DNA of 64,000 bases from Prochlorococcus marinus XMU1402 (GTDB taxonomy: Bacteria > Cyanobacteriota > Cyanobacteriia > PCC-6307 > Cyanobiaceae): positions 806,001 through 870,000 of the forward strand of contig NZ_JAAORD010000001.1 in NCBI RefSeq assembly GCF_017696205.1. Reading direction: 5' to 3'. The notes below the pieces were generated by a model that was not told the origin of the DNA, did not search any database, and saw only the letters and a list, made by a program, of their open reading frames with translations. Position 1 is the first letter of the stretch. Each line of letters begins with the position of its first letter. A program made the position numbers and the translations under genes. Positions 27,212 through 36,786 of this stretch are shown here, in pieces.

Positions 27212-27670
27212 TTATCGATTATTTTTAAAAATGTTATACAGTAAAATAATGAAACCAATATTAATAGATATATCAGCAATATTAAATACTGGAAAATTTA
27301 TAATATTTAAATTTATAAAATCAACTACAAAGCCTCTATATATCCTATCTATACCATTACCAATAGTTCCTCCAAGAATAAAGCTATAAGAATATAGATC
27401 TATTGAGTTTAAAGTATTCTTCCTAAACATTAAATAAATAATTAATATAGAGAAAAAAATACTTATTAAAGATAAAAATACTCTACTACCACTTAATATA
27501 TTAAATGCTGCTCCGTAATTTTTTACAAAGTCAAATTTGAATAAAAGAAAATCTTTATTTAAAAAAATTTTATAATTATAAAATATTAAATATTTCGTAA
27601 ACTGATCTATTAGAACAATAAAAATACTTAATGAAAAAAAATATAATTTTGTTTGTATTTTCTTAATCAT
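27212..27670 (-). CDS. lspA: lipoprotein signal peptidase
   Basis: Signal peptidase II cleaves the signal peptide of prolipoproteins after lipid attachment. 152 residues with four membrane helices. The two catalytic aspartates are in GGTIGNGIDRIYRGFVVDFI and FPVFNIADISINIG, and the first conserved block is NYGAAFNIL. ATG start; the ATG overlaps the bioY stop by one base (TAATG), and the GTPase gene follows after one base, so three genes are translationally linked. Confidence 0.94.
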   Translation of the reverse strand: MIKKIQTKLYFFSLSIFIVLIDQFTKYLIFYNYKIFLNKDFLLFKFDFVKNYGAAFNILSGSRVFLSLISIFFSILIIYLMFRKNTLNSIDLYSYSFILGGTIGNGIDRIYRGFVVDFINLNIINFPVFNIADISINIGFIILLYNIFKNNR

Positions 27671-28239
27671 TATTTGTTATGTTTTAAACGTTCTATAGGT
27701 TTAATAAGTAATAAAAGTGGAAAAAGCATTAAAAAATGATATCCAATTTTACCTAATGAGTATTTCCCTAAATTATATAAAAATAAATTAAATTGACTGT
27801 ACAATATTACTAGTACGAAGTTGTAGAATATTCCAGTTAAATGCATAGCAACTATTGCTATAAATCCGTTTTTTAAAAAACTTCTAACGTTTATTTTATT
27901 TCTAGTGTTTAAATTATCAATTATTTTGATTAATGGATAATAACCTAATAAATAACCAAAATTTGGAGTGAGCAAATAACCCATTGAACCTCCTTGATGA
28001 AAGACAGGAAATATAAATAACCCCAAAATTATATATATAGAAAATGCTCTGAAAACAACTTTTTTATGGAATATAAGTGTTAATAAAATTACGGTTGGAA
28101 TTTGCCATGTGATAGGCAACTCAAAGTTATTACTAGATTTATATATAAAAGGTAGAGGAATATAAATAGGTAACATTGTCGTTATTACTAGAGATTGAAG
28201 ACTCACTAGTATCTCAATTAATTTATAAAAATTGAGCAT
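27670..28239 (-). CDS. bioY: biotin transporter substrate-binding subunit BioY
   Basis: BioY is the biotin-specific S component of an ECF-type transporter, or acts alone as a slow carrier. 189 residues, six membrane helices. Family-like words are LPITWQIPTVILLTLI, FPVFHQGGSMGYLLTPNFGYLLGYYP and NLGKYSLGKIGYHFL. ATG start. The preceding ABC permease ends 15 bases upstream on the same strand, so bioY, lspA and the GTPase may be the tail of that transcript. No bioMN genes are seen here. Confidence 0.85.
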   Translation of the reverse strand: MLNFYKLIEILVSLQSLVITTMLPIYIPLPFIYKSSNNFELPITWQIPTVILLTLIFHKKVVFRAFSIYIILGLFIFPVFHQGGSMGYLLTPNFGYLLGYYPLIKIIDNLNTRNKINVRSFLKNGFIAIVAMHLTGIFYNFVLVILYSQFNLFLYNLGKYSLGKIGYHFLMLFPLLLLIKPIERLKHNK

Positions 28240-28254
28240 GAATAAAATTTCTAT

Positions 28255-29487
28255 TTATAAACTTCTCAATGCAACAATTGGATCTAATTTAGAAGCTCTT
28301 TTTGCTGGTAATACGCCAAATATTAATCCTATTGATCCTGAAATGATCATAGTGGAAAAAGTTGTAGTGATTCCTACAGATGCAGGCAGTGGTGTTATTA
28401 GAGATAAAAGAAAAACACCTGACAATCCCGTTGTTGTTCCTATTAATCCTCCAATAGTAGATAAAATCAATGCCTCAATTAAAAATTGAATTAATATATC
28501 TGACTGTTTAGCTCCTATCGCTTTTCTAAGACCAATTTCTTCAGTCCTTTCGCTAACAGAAACGAGCATAATATTCATTATTCCTATGCCTCCAACAACT
28601 AAGGAGACTGCGCCAATACCTGCTAATAAAAACGTTAGCCCACTTGTAATGTTAGTTACTATATTTAATGCATCTTCTTGTGATCTAACTGCAAAGTCAT
28701 CATCTCTTATTATTTTATGTCTTTGCCTTAATAGGTTAGTTATTTGAAATTTAGCGGCACTGGTTGCATTTTTATTTATTGCTTCCACACTTATGAAGCT
28801 TAAACTTACTCCATATGTAGGATCCTTCCCAGTAATCCTATTTACCATCGTGGTTAATGGAATATATGCATTTTTGTCTTGATTACTTCCAAATACTGCA
28901 CCTTTTGGTTTTAATATTCCGATAATTTCATATGTATGATCTTTAATTCTGATTTTTCTGCCTAGTGATGATGATTTATCTTTGAAAAACTCGTCTTTCA
29001 GATCAGGACCAATTACTACATAACTTCTTGCACTATTCACATCACTTTTTGATATAAATCTTCCCTTATCTACTTCAAAGCTCCTCACATCAAGAAATTC
29101 CGGAGTAACTCCTGCTATTGATATATTTAGGCTTTTTGAGTTCGATTGCACTATTTCGTTAGCAGAGATTTGAGGAGCAACTTTTTTAACTGTTGGGACT
29201 TGATTACTTATTGCTACTGCATCATCTAAAACTAAGTTTTTAGGAAATGAAATACCTCTTCTTCTTGTGTCATTATTTCCAGGAACAATGAATAGAACAT
29301 TCGCACCTAAATTACTTAGTTGGTTTTTAGCTAATGTTTGAGCACCTCTTCCAAGTCCAACAAGTGTAATAACTGATGCATTGCCTATTATGATCCCAAG
29401 CATTGTTAACGAACTTCTCAATTTGTTCGATACTAATGTTTTTGTAGCCATTCCTAAAGCTTCTTTTATAGAGATATTCCTAGACAT
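28255..29487 (-). CDS. MacB/DevC-type ABC transporter permease
   Basis: A 410-residue FtsX-like permease: one membrane helix near the amino terminus (LRSSLTMLGIIIGNASVITLVGLGRG), a periplasmic MacB-PCD domain (about 45-280, with SFPKNLVLDDAVAISNQVP, RSYVVIGPDLKDEF), and three C-terminal helices with GGIGIMNIMLVSVSERTEEIGLRKAIGA. Such proteins pair with a separate ATPase and a membrane-fusion subunit and export lipids, peptides or siderophores; no ATPase gene is adjacent here. ATG start. Its start overlaps the 3' end of pyk by 8 bases. Confidence 0.88.
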   Translation of the reverse strand: MSRNISIKEALGMATKTLVSNKLRSSLTMLGIIIGNASVITLVGLGRGAQTLAKNQLSNLGANVLFIVPGNNDTRRRGISFPKNLVLDDAVAISNQVPTVKKVAPQISANEIVQSNSKSLNISIAGVTPEFLDVRSFEVDKGRFISKSDVNSARSYVVIGPDLKDEFFKDKSSSLGRKIRIKDHTYEIIGILKPKGAVFGSNQDKNAYIPLTTMVNRITGKDPTYGVSLSFISVEAINKNATSAAKFQITNLLRQRHKIIRDDDFAVRSQEDALNIVTNITSGLTFLLAGIGAVSLVVGGIGIMNIMLVSVSERTEEIGLRKAIGAKQSDILIQFLIEALILSTIGGLIGTTTGLSGVFLLSLITPLPASVGITTTFSTMIISGSIGLIFGVLPAKRASKLDPIVALRSL

Positions 29488-31273
29488 ATTTATATTTATC
29501 TAATGCTTCATCATCTTCTTCAATTTGCCCCATGTATATAACGCCTTCATTAAGCTGCAATGTAATAAGGTCGCCATTACTAATTTGATGATTAGCTAAA
29601 TTATCTAAATTACATACTGTAGATATCTTTACGTTATTTTTATTAAACAATGCGTAAACATCATTTACATTTTGGTTAGTAACAATACCCGCAATATTTT
29701 TACTAAGTGGAATATTTTCCATTAATTCCTCTGGGACAAATAATATTTCACCGGGACAAATTAAGGACATATCAAGATTATTTTTTATTATTCTTGCTTT
29801 ACCCGTAACACCAATTTCCCCAATTGAAATTCCTCTTGAAACAATCTTCCTAACTAAACCTACTTTTATTAAATCAGTAGAGCCACTAATACCAGTTAAT
29901 GTCCCTGCAGTTTGAACTACTAAATCTCCTTGAATTAGAATTCCCATCTCCTGAGCAATTTGCATAGCTAAACTGAAAGTTTTTGCTGTTCTTTCATCAT
30001 TCTTAACAACTATGGGAGTAACTCCCCAAACGAGTTGCAATCTTCTTGCTACAGCCCTCTCTGTAGTAGTTGCCAAGATAGGTGTTGGTGGTCTGAATTT
30101 GCTTACATTTCGAGCAGTAGAACCTGATTTTGTCAAAGGGATTATTGCTCCTGCATCAAGTTGTCTAGCTATATTACTTACAGCTGCACTAATAGCATTT
30201 GGTATAGTACTAGGTAAGTGACTCTCTATAGCTTTAAGTGGATAATCCCTTTCAATTCTTCTAGCTATAGTCGCCATTGTTTCTACAGCCTCTACAGGAT
30301 AATCACCAACTGCAGTTTCGTTTGAAAGCATCACTGCATCTGTTCCATCCAATATTGCATTAGCAACATCGCTAACTTCGGCCCTGGTAGGTCTTGGATT
30401 CGAAGCCATAGAATCAAGCATTTGGGTCGCTGTAATTATTGGGATACCTAAAGAATTAGCTTTTCTAATTAATTCCTTTTGTAAAAGTGGGACTTCTTCA
30501 GCAGGCATTTCTACTCCCAAATCACCTCTTGCAACCATAACCCCATCACATAAAGGTAATAAAGTATCAATTTGATCAATTGCTTCAAATTTCTCTATTT
30601 TTGCGACTACAGGAGTTGAATGGCCATTTTCGTTTATTAAATCTTTTATTTCATTTATATCGGATGGGTTTCTTACGAAACTAAGGGCGATCCAATCAAC
30701 TCCTTCAGATAAGCCGAATTTTAAATCCTCTTTATCTTTTTCTGTTAATGCTTTTACTGATAATTGAACATCTGGAAAATTAACACCTTTATTGTTTGAA
30801 AGAACCCCTCCTACAGTAACCTTGCACTCCAAATTATTAGCTTTTGTATCAACTTTTTCTACAATCATTTCTATTTTTCCATCATCTAAAAGTATTCTTT
30901 TCCCTTCGCTAACTTCTTGAGAAAGTTTGTTGTAGGTTACATTTGCAATAGAATTTGTACATTCGACTTCATTTGATGTAAGTGTAAATTTATCGCCTTT
31001 TTTAACTTTTACTGGCCCATCTTTAAAGCGCCCTAATCGTATTTTAGGTCCTTGAAGGTCTTGCAATATTCCAATATCTATATCTAACTTTTTTGATACT
31101 TCCCTTATGGTTTTTATTCTCTCAGCATGATCTTTATGATCTCCATGTGAGAAATTTAATCTGAATGTTGTTACTCCAGCTTTAATTAAATCTGTAATTA
31201 TCTTTTCAGATTGAGTTGCAGGACCAATAGTCGCTACTATTTTTGTTCTTCTTTTTAAATCAATATTCGACAT
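29480..31273 (-). CDS. pyk: pyruvate kinase with C-terminal PEP-utilising-type domain
   Basis: Last step of glycolysis: phosphoenolpyruvate and ADP to pyruvate and ATP. 597 residues. The catalytic part shows IVATIGPATQSEKIITDLI, TTFRLNFSHGDHKDHAERI, and the signature VARGDLGVEMPAEEVPLLQ, with SGSTARNVSKFRP in the allosteric region. After about residue 480 there is an extra domain of about 110 residues with GKARIIKNNLDMSLICPGEI, like the PEP-mobilising domain found in some bacterial pyruvate kinases. ATG start; it overlaps the ABC permease gene by 8 bases and is divergent from the MazG-like gene. Confidence 0.96.
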   Translation of the reverse strand: MSNIDLKRRTKIVATIGPATQSEKIITDLIKAGVTTFRLNFSHGDHKDHAERIKTIREVSKKLDIDIGILQDLQGPKIRLGRFKDGPVKVKKGDKFTLTSNEVECTNSIANVTYNKLSQEVSEGKRILLDDGKIEMIVEKVDTKANNLECKVTVGGVLSNNKGVNFPDVQLSVKALTEKDKEDLKFGLSEGVDWIALSFVRNPSDINEIKDLINENGHSTPVVAKIEKFEAIDQIDTLLPLCDGVMVARGDLGVEMPAEEVPLLQKELIRKANSLGIPIITATQMLDSMASNPRPTRAEVSDVANAILDGTDAVMLSNETAVGDYPVEAVETMATIARRIERDYPLKAIESHLPSTIPNAISAAVSNIARQLDAGAIIPLTKSGSTARNVSKFRPPTPILATTTERAVARRLQLVWGVTPIVVKNDERTAKTFSLAMQIAQEMGILIQGDLVVQTAGTLTGISGSTDLIKVGLVRKIVSRGISIGEIGVTGKARIIKNNLDMSLICPGEILFVPEELMENIPLSKNIAGIVTNQNVNDVYALFNKNNVKISTVCNLDNLANHQISNGDLITLQLNEGVIYMGQIEEDDEALDKYKYV

Positions 31274-31334
31274 ATATAGATAATATTGCTAGATATAAAT
31301 AAATTTACCATACCCAAAGTTAGTTATTTAAGTC

Positions 31335-31664
31335 ATGGATTTTGAAACTTATCAGAGAAAAGCGAGAGAAACAGCACAATATCCAGATTTAGGCTCAAAT
31401 AATATTTATCCAACTCTTGGATTGGTTGGAGAGGCTGGAGAAGTTGCAGAAAAAGTGAAAAAGGTTATAAGAGATAAAAACGGAATATTTGATAACGAAT
31501 CAAAATTAGGTATTAAAAAAGAGTTAGGAGATGTTTTGTGGTACATATCAAATCTTTGTACAGAATTAAATTTCAATTTAGAGGATGTTGCATTACAAAA
31601 CCTTGAAAAATTACAATTAAGATCTGCTAAGGGAAAGATAAGAGGTTCTGGAGATGATAGATAA
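31335..31664 (+). CDS. MazG-like nucleotide pyrophosphohydrolase
   Basis: A 109-residue all-helical NTP pyrophosphatase domain of the MazG type. The metal-binding motif is split: VGEAGEVAEKVKKV (E-x2-E) and KKELGDVLWYISNLC (E-x2-D). Such small proteins hydrolyse nucleoside triphosphates, often non-canonical ones, to monophosphates. The substrate is not known. ATG start. It is divergent from pyk (61 bases between starts) and converges on yggT with 2 bases between stops. Cyanophages carry related mazG genes; this one sits in an ordinary chromosomal setting. Confidence 0.88.
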   Translation: MDFETYQRKARETAQYPDLGSNNIYPTLGLVGEAGEVAEKVKKVIRDKNGIFDNESKLGIKKELGDVLWYISNLCTELNFNLEDVALQNLEKLQLRSAKGKIRGSGDDR

Positions 31665-31666
31665 GT

Positions 31667-31945
31667 TCAGCTATAACCTATGCTTGCATATTGGAGATTT
31701 GTAATTAAATTTTGTATAACATTTAAAAGCAAAAAAGCTAATAAGGATGAAATATCAAATCCGCCTATTGGAGGGATAATACCTCTAAAAATGTTTAAAT
31801 AAGGATCTGTGATAGAAGTTAATGCTGATAAAACGCCGTTACTCCAATCAATACCTGGAAACCATGTAAGTAAAATTCTTATTATCAATATGAAAGAATA
31901 AATTGATAAAGTTTGGCCTAAAACTGCAAAAATCTCAGATAACAT
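31667..31945 (-). CDS. YggT-family membrane protein
   Basis: A 92-residue protein with two membrane segments and the YggT pattern: SFILIIRILLTWFPG, then a loop with LTSITDPYLNIFRGIIPPIGGFD (a block of this family found in bacteria and chloroplast CCB3), and FLLLNVIQNLITNL. In chloroplasts and cyanobacteria relatives are linked to thylakoid membrane or cytochrome b6f maturation and nucleoid distribution; the role here is inferred. ATG start. scpB lies 38 bases upstream on the same strand. Confidence 0.85.
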   Translation of the reverse strand: MLSEIFAVLGQTLSIYSFILIIRILLTWFPGIDWSNGVLSALTSITDPYLNIFRGIIPPIGGFDISSLLAFLLLNVIQNLITNLQYASIGYS

Positions 31946-31983
31946 TATCTTGTCGTAATTTAATATATCCTAACATTTACTTA

Positions 31984-32490
31984 TTATTGCTGCTTATTAT
32001 TACTGCTTCCTATTTTTGAGAGATATTCATTACTTACAGCAAAAGTTTGAAAAAACTTTTCTGATAATGATAACCAATATGATCTACCATCTTTTTGTTT
32101 TCGTTTGACGATAAATTTCTTTTCTAATAATTCTTTAATATGATCATATGCACCTGAACCCCTTATAAGTATAAGATCCGATTGTAGGATCTTTTTTTTG
32201 ATCGCAATAGTAGCCAATGTCCTTAATTCGGATGTTTTCAAATCAGAAGGAAGTAAATCATCGACGAAATCATTAAGACTAGATTTTAGTTCGAGAGAAA
32301 AACTGTTATTAATTGCATTTAATTCAATAGCTGAGTTGGGATCAGAGTATTTATTTTTTAGATCTTTAATTGCATCATTTATTGAGTTTATATCAGAATT
32401 AGTAATTTCTGAAAGGTCCTTTTTGGTTATTGGCCTGCCTTTCAAATATAGAACAGCTTCAACTTTAGTAACTAAATCTATATCAGATAT
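31984..32490 (-). CDS. scpB: segregation and condensation protein ScpB (start uncertain)
   Basis: ScpB is the kleisin-partner subunit of the SMC-ScpA-ScpB complex that compacts and segregates the chromosome; it has two winged-helix domains. The frame reads VEAVLYLKGRPITKKDLSEI then SDLKTSELRTLATIAI and LILIRGSGAYDHIKELLEKK. No ATG or GTG is found at the 5' end. The only TTG (32445) falls inside the conserved LYLKGRP and would cut off the first helix. I set the start at ATA (32490), which reads ISDIDLVTKVEAVLYL, as if a normal ATG had become ATA. An ATT at 32526 or 32535 after an AGGA is the other choice. The frame closes at 32553. Confidence 0.78.
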   Translation of the reverse strand: MSDIDLVTKVEAVLYLKGRPITKKDLSEITNSDINSINDAIKDLKNKYSDPNSAIELNAINNSFSLELKSSLNDFVDDLLPSDLKTSELRTLATIAIKKKILQSDLILIRGSGAYDHIKELLEKKFIVKRKQKDGRSYWLSLSEKFFQTFAVSNEYLSKIGSSNNKQQ

Positions 32491-32556
32491 TGGCTTGGTA
32501 TTTAGATCAGATTGATTGATTTTAATTACCGAAATCTTTCCTAATTTAGCTTAAAT

Positions 32557-34098
32557 TTAATCTGATGCACCAAGGAATAATTTATATGTATCGTTTTGAG
32601 TTTCATCCCAAAATTTATAGCCTAGAATATTTACAAATTTGTTCCACTCTAAAATCTCATTTTTATCGATTAAAACTCCAATAACAATTTTCCCAACATC
32701 AGCTCCATAATTCCTATAGTGAAACACGCTTATAGACCAATTAGATTTCATATTATTTAAGAAGTTTATTAATGCGCCAGGTCTTTCAGGAAACTCAAAT
32801 CTGTATAAAAGCTCAACAAAGTTACTATTATCCATTTCTTTAAAATTCTTTGGTAATCTTCCACCTACCATATGTCTTAGATGATTTTTAGATAATTCAT
32901 CATCACTTATGTCAATAAATGAGTACTCAGAATTTCTAAATAAATTTAAAAGATTTTTTTTATCATTTAATCCATAGACTTGAACTCCCACAAAGATCTG
33001 GGCATTCTTTGAATTCGACATCCTGTAGCTAAATTCAGTTAAATTTCTATTATCAAGTAACTTACAAAAATCAATTAAACTTCCTGGACGTTCTGGGATT
33101 TCAACAGCCATCATTACTTCTTTACACTCACCAAGTTCTGCTCTTTCTGCGACAAATCTAAGCCGCTCAAAATTCATATTTGCACCACATGCAATCGCAA
33201 CCATTTTTCTATTTGAATGATTCGAATTTAAAATATCTTTTTTCATCCCTGCAATTGATAATGCTCCTGCGGGTTCTAGTATTGATCTAGTATCCTCAAA
33301 AACATCTTTTATAGCAGCACATATTTCATCAGTATTAACGGTAATCATCTTATCTATATATTTTCTGCCAATATCAAAAGTATTTTTACCAATTTTTTTA
33401 ACCGCCACTCCATCTGCAAATTGACCAACAGAAGATAATTCCACAATTTTTGATTCTTCCAATGATTTTGTCATGGCGTCTGCATCTTCAGGCTCTACAC
33501 CTATTATTTTTACTTCAGGCCATATTTTTTTTATATATAGAGAAATTCCTGATATTAATCCTCCACCACCAACAGCAATATAAATCGCATAAGGTTTTTC
33601 CTTAAGCTGCTGTTCAAGTTCTACAGCTATAGTTCCTTGTCCTGCGATTACTTCTGGATCGTCAAAAGGATGAATAAAACATAAATTTCTTTCTTGGCTA
33701 ATTCTTATTGCCTCTTTGTATGTTTCATCATAATTATCACCAAATAATATAACTTTTGCTTTTAAATTTTTTACTGCATTAACTTTTACTAGAGGTGTGG
33801 TAATGGGCATTAATATGGTTGCTTGGCAATTTAACTTAAGGGCACTAAGTGCAACCCCTTGAGCATGATTACCAGCACTAGAAGTAATTACTCCCCGAGC
33901 AAGCTGTGAATTAGTAAGCTTACTCATTTTGTTATATGCACCTCTTATTTTGAATGAAAATACATCCTGAAGATCTTCTCTTTTTAGAAAAACATCATTA
34001 TTAAGTGTATTACTTAAATTATGAGCTTTCTCAAGAGGTGTTTTTTTTGCAACTTCATAGACTTCAGCTCGAAGTATTTTTTCAAAATAATCATTCAT
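32557..34098 (-). CDS. ilvA: biosynthetic threonine ammonia-lyase
   Basis: First step of isoleucine synthesis: threonine to 2-oxobutanoate and ammonia. 513 residues with a PLP-dependent fold-II catalytic part and a regulatory C-terminal half. The PLP lysine is in VFSFKIRGAYNKM, the phosphate loop is in YIAVGGGGLISGI, and SSAGNHAQGVALSAL is the substrate loop. Two ACT-like regulatory domains follow (VEIPERPGSLIDFCKLL and FEFPERPGALINFLNN), the layout of isoleucine-inhibited enzymes. ATG start. It is divergent from dxs and lies just upstream of scpB on the same strand. Confidence 0.96.
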   Translation of the reverse strand: MNDYFEKILRAEVYEVAKKTPLEKAHNLSNTLNNDVFLKREDLQDVFSFKIRGAYNKMSKLTNSQLARGVITSSAGNHAQGVALSALKLNCQATILMPITTPLVKVNAVKNLKAKVILFGDNYDETYKEAIRISQERNLCFIHPFDDPEVIAGQGTIAVELEQQLKEKPYAIYIAVGGGGLISGISLYIKKIWPEVKIIGVEPEDADAMTKSLEESKIVELSSVGQFADGVAVKKIGKNTFDIGRKYIDKMITVNTDEICAAIKDVFEDTRSILEPAGALSIAGMKKDILNSNHSNRKMVAIACGANMNFERLRFVAERAELGECKEVMMAVEIPERPGSLIDFCKLLDNRNLTEFSYRMSNSKNAQIFVGVQVYGLNDKKNLLNLFRNSEYSFIDISDDELSKNHLRHMVGGRLPKNFKEMDNSNFVELLYRFEFPERPGALINFLNNMKSNWSISVFHYRNYGADVGKIVIGVLIDKNEILEWNKFVNILGYKFWDETQNDTYKLFLGASD

Positions 34099-34169
34099 AC
34101 ATATATTTTTAGCATTAATTATTAATCTAATAAAACATTACATGATCTATTTCAAAAAAAATACTCATT

Positions 34170-34196
34170 TTGCACCTCGGCGTTTTAGATTATACA
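34170..34196 (+). promoter_or_regulatory. possible dxs promoter
   Basis: In the 116-base gap between the divergent ilvA and dxs starts, TTGCAC (34170-34175) and TATACA (34191-34196) lie 15 bases apart, near the -35/-10 pattern of housekeeping sigma factors. The spacing is one to two bases short of ideal. The -10 end is 18 bases before the dxs ATG. Support is by pattern only. Confidence 0.4.
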
Positions 34197-34214
34197 GATA
34201 CCAATTTTTGTTAA

Positions 34215-36104
34215 ATGCTTTTAAGTGAGTTAAGTCATCCAAATCAACTTCATGGCTTAACAGTTTCACAATTAGAGGAAATTGCTTGTCAAATTAGAGA
34301 AAGGCATCTTCAGGTAGTATCCACTAGTGGAGGACATCTTGGTCCTGGACTAGGTGTTGTTGAGTTGACATTGGCTTTATATCAAACTCTTGATCTTGAT
34401 TTTGACAAAGTTGTTTGGGATGTAGGACATCAAGGTTACCCTCATAAATTAATTACAGGACGTTTCAGTCAATTTGATTCTCTAAGGCAACAAAATGGAG
34501 TTGCTGGATATCTAAAAAGAAGTGAAAGTAAATTTGATCATTTTGGTGCTGGACATGCAAGCACTTCTATTTCTGCTGCTTTAGGAATGGCAATAGCAAG
34601 AGATAGAAAAGGTGAAAATTATAAATGTGTCGCTGTTATTGGAGATGGAGCACTAACTGGAGGAATGGCATTAGAAGCTATAAATCATGCAGGTCACTTA
34701 CCAAATACCCCTTTAGTTGTAGTATTGAACGATAATGACATGTCTATTTCACCTCCGGTTGGAGCCCTTTCATCTTACTTAAATAAGGTAAGAGTAAGTC
34801 CACCATTGCAATTTTTGTCCGATAGTGTTCAAGAAAGTGTAAAAAATATTCCCTTAATTGGTAAGGATATCCCAGAAGAACTCAAAAATATTAAAGGAAG
34901 CGTTAGACGATTATCTGTGCCTAAGGTTGGAGCTGTTTTTGAAGAACTTGGATTTACATATATGGGTCCAATTGATGGTCATGATATTAGTAATTTAGTT
35001 AAGACCTTTAACGCTGCGCATAAACTTAAAAGACCTGTACTTGTTCATGTTGTCACAACAAAAGGGAAGGGTTATCCATATGCAGAAGCCGATCAGGTTG
35101 GATATCATGCACAGTCTGCATTTGATCTTACAACTGGGAAGTCTATTCCATCAAAGAAACCTAAACCTGTTAGTTATAGCAAAATATTTGGTCAAACCTT
35201 ATTAAAAATTTGTGAGCAAGATAGCAAAGTTGTTGGTATTACAGCTGCAATGGCTACAGGTACGGGATTAGATATATTGCAAAAAAATATCCCTGATCAA
35301 TACATCGATGTAGGAATAGCAGAACAACATGCAGTTACTCTTGCGGCAGGAATGTCTTGCGATGGTCTTAAACCTGTTGTAGCTATTTATAGTACTTTTC
35401 TTCAACGTGCTTTCGACCAATTAATTCATGATGTAGGGATACAAAATTTACCTGTATCATTTGTACTTGATAGAGCTGGGATAGTCGGAGCTGACGGTCC
35501 TACTCACCAAGGTCAGTATGATATCAGTTATATGAGATCTATACCTAATTTTGTATTGATGGCTCCAAAGGATGAGTCTGAATTACAGAGAATGTTAATA
35601 ACTTCAATAAACCATAATGGTCCTACAGCTTTAAGAATACCAAGAGGCTCTGGATTAGGAGTGGCTGTAATGGATGAGGGTTGGGAACCTTTGAATATAG
35701 GCGAAGCTGAAATACTTGAAGAAGGAGAAGATATTTTAATTATTGCTTATGGTTCAATGGTCGCATCAGCAATCGAAACAGCAAAGATCTTAAAAAATAT
35801 GAATATTAATGCATGCATTGTTAATGCAAGATTTGTTAAACCTCTCGATAAAAATCTTATTTTGCCTTTAGCAAGTAGGATTAAAAATGTTGTAACAATG
35901 GAAGAAGGAACCTTAATAGGTGGATTTGGTTCCGCAATAGTTGAATTATTTAACGATAATGAAATAAACATTCCTGTATACAGAATAGGTATACCTGATG
36001 TTTTAGTTGATCATGCTTCACCTGATCAGAGTAAAGTAAAACTAGGACTTATGCCTGATCAGATGGCAGATAAAATTGTTAAGAAATTTAAGTTAGTTAA
36101 TTAA
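34215..36104 (+). CDS. dxs: 1-deoxy-D-xylulose-5-phosphate synthase
   Basis: First and rate-limiting enzyme of the MEP isoprenoid pathway; it condenses pyruvate with glyceraldehyde 3-phosphate using thiamine diphosphate. 629 residues, the normal length. Seen are [20 protein letters not shown], the ThDP-binding block [20 protein letters not shown] with [27 protein letters not shown] with the catalytic Glu, and [17 protein letters not shown]. The ATG opens [20 protein letters not shown]. It is divergent from ilvA and converges on psaK. Works with ispE (10.6 kb) in the same pathway. Confidence 0.97.
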   Translation: MLLSELSHPNQLHGLTVSQLEEIACQIRERHLQVVSTSGGHLGPGLGVVELTLALYQTLDLDFDKVVWDVGHQGYPHKLITGRFSQFDSLRQQNGVAGYLKRSESKFDHFGAGHASTSISAALGMAIARDRKGENYKCVAVIGDGALTGGMALEAINHAGHLPNTPLVVVLNDNDMSISPPVGALSSYLNKVRVSPPLQFLSDSVQESVKNIPLIGKDIPEELKNIKGSVRRLSVPKVGAVFEELGFTYMGPIDGHDISNLVKTFNAAHKLKRPVLVHVVTTKGKGYPYAEADQVGYHAQSAFDLTTGKSIPSKKPKPVSYSKIFGQTLLKICEQDSKVVGITAAMATGTGLDILQKNIPDQYIDVGIAEQHAVTLAAGMSCDGLKPVVAIYSTFLQRAFDQLIHDVGIQNLPVSFVLDRAGIVGADGPTHQGQYDISYMRSIPNFVLMAPKDESELQRMLITSINHNGPTALRIPRGSGLGVAVMDEGWEPLNIGEAEILEEGEDILIIAYGSMVASAIETAKILKNMNINACIVNARFVKPLDKNLILPLASRIKNVVTMEEGTLIGGFGSAIVELFNDNEINIPVYRIGIPDVLVDHASPDQSKVKLGLMPDQMADKIVKKFKLVN

Positions 36105-36123
36105 TAATTTAATAAATAAATAT

Positions 36124-36384
36124 TTATAAAACACCTCTTGAGGCTAATCCTAAGATTGCTCCAATTCCGAATATATGACCTAGGCAATTAGCACCTACAA
36201 CTGATGCGTGACTTAAACCACCATAGAATTTTGAATTAGGTATTTCAAAACCTTCATTAGGTTTTCTTATTGTTGCTCTAGCGATTGCATAAGCAAAAAC
36301 ATTACATGCAATCATTACGACGGCACACTTTGGAGACCAAGAAAAAGTTGCTGGATCTGCAGCTGCAAATAATGTAGTAAACAT
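36124..36384 (-). CDS. psaK: photosystem I reaction centre subunit PsaK
   Basis: PsaK is a two-helix peripheral subunit on the PsaA side of photosystem I that binds chlorophyll. 86 residues. The frame shows the first helix (WSPKCAVVMIACNVFAYAIA), the stromal loop with RATIRKPNEGFEIPNSKFYGG and the second helix (ASVVGANCLGHIFGIGAILGL), the usual PsaK order. ATG start. It stands alone between the convergent dxs and the DUF3593 gene upstream; an untested promoter lies in the 66-base gap above it. Confidence 0.94.
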   Translation of the reverse strand: MFTTLFAAADPATFSWSPKCAVVMIACNVFAYAIARATIRKPNEGFEIPNSKFYGGLSHASVVGANCLGHIFGIGAILGLASRGVL

Positions 36385-36450
36385 AAAAATTCGTTATTTT
36401 CATATATTCTCTAATACTTTTGCCTAAAAAACACAAAATTGTAAAAGGTC

Positions 36451-36786
36451 TTAAGAGTTTTTTACTTCTAAACTATTTAACAACTTTATAAATCCAAACA
36501 AAATAACAAAATCACTTAGAGTTAGGAAGGATTCTGCAAAGCCATGCAGGAAGTCAACCTCAACAAGGGTTTTATCGTAATAATTTAGTGTGAAGATAGA
36601 TACCAGTATAGTTATTAATACGAATAAAACAGTTAAGGAGAATCCTGTTTTTACAAAAATATTAACAGATTTGATTTTATATAAGTAAAACAAAAATATT
36701 GCATATGGAATTATTGATATTGAAAACAATAATGTGTTATCAATTGAACCTAATTTTTCTATACTTTTGAAAAATAAATCATTCAT
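36451..36786 (-). CDS. DUF3593-like membrane protein
   Basis: A 111-residue protein with three predicted membrane segments: LLFSISIIPYAIFLFYLY, a second with FSLTVLFVLITILVSIFTL, and a third with FLTLSDFVILFGFIKLL. The polar loop carries VEVDFLHGFAESFLTLSD, a pattern I associate with the DUF3593 family of cyanobacteria and plastids. The function is unknown. ATG start, overlapping the upstream DUF2499-like gene by 8 bases, so the pair is made together. The neighbour psaK is only positional. Confidence 0.75.
   Translation of the reverse strand: MNDLFFKSIEKLGSIDNTLLFSISIIPYAIFLFYLYKIKSVNIFVKTGFSLTVLFVLITILVSIFTLNYYDKTLVEVDFLHGFAESFLTLSDFVILFGFIKLLNSLEVKNS

Noticed and set aside
28232-28489. open frame of 85 codons on the plus strand
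   Set aside because: Lies within the reading of the ABC permease on the other strand and shows no family features.
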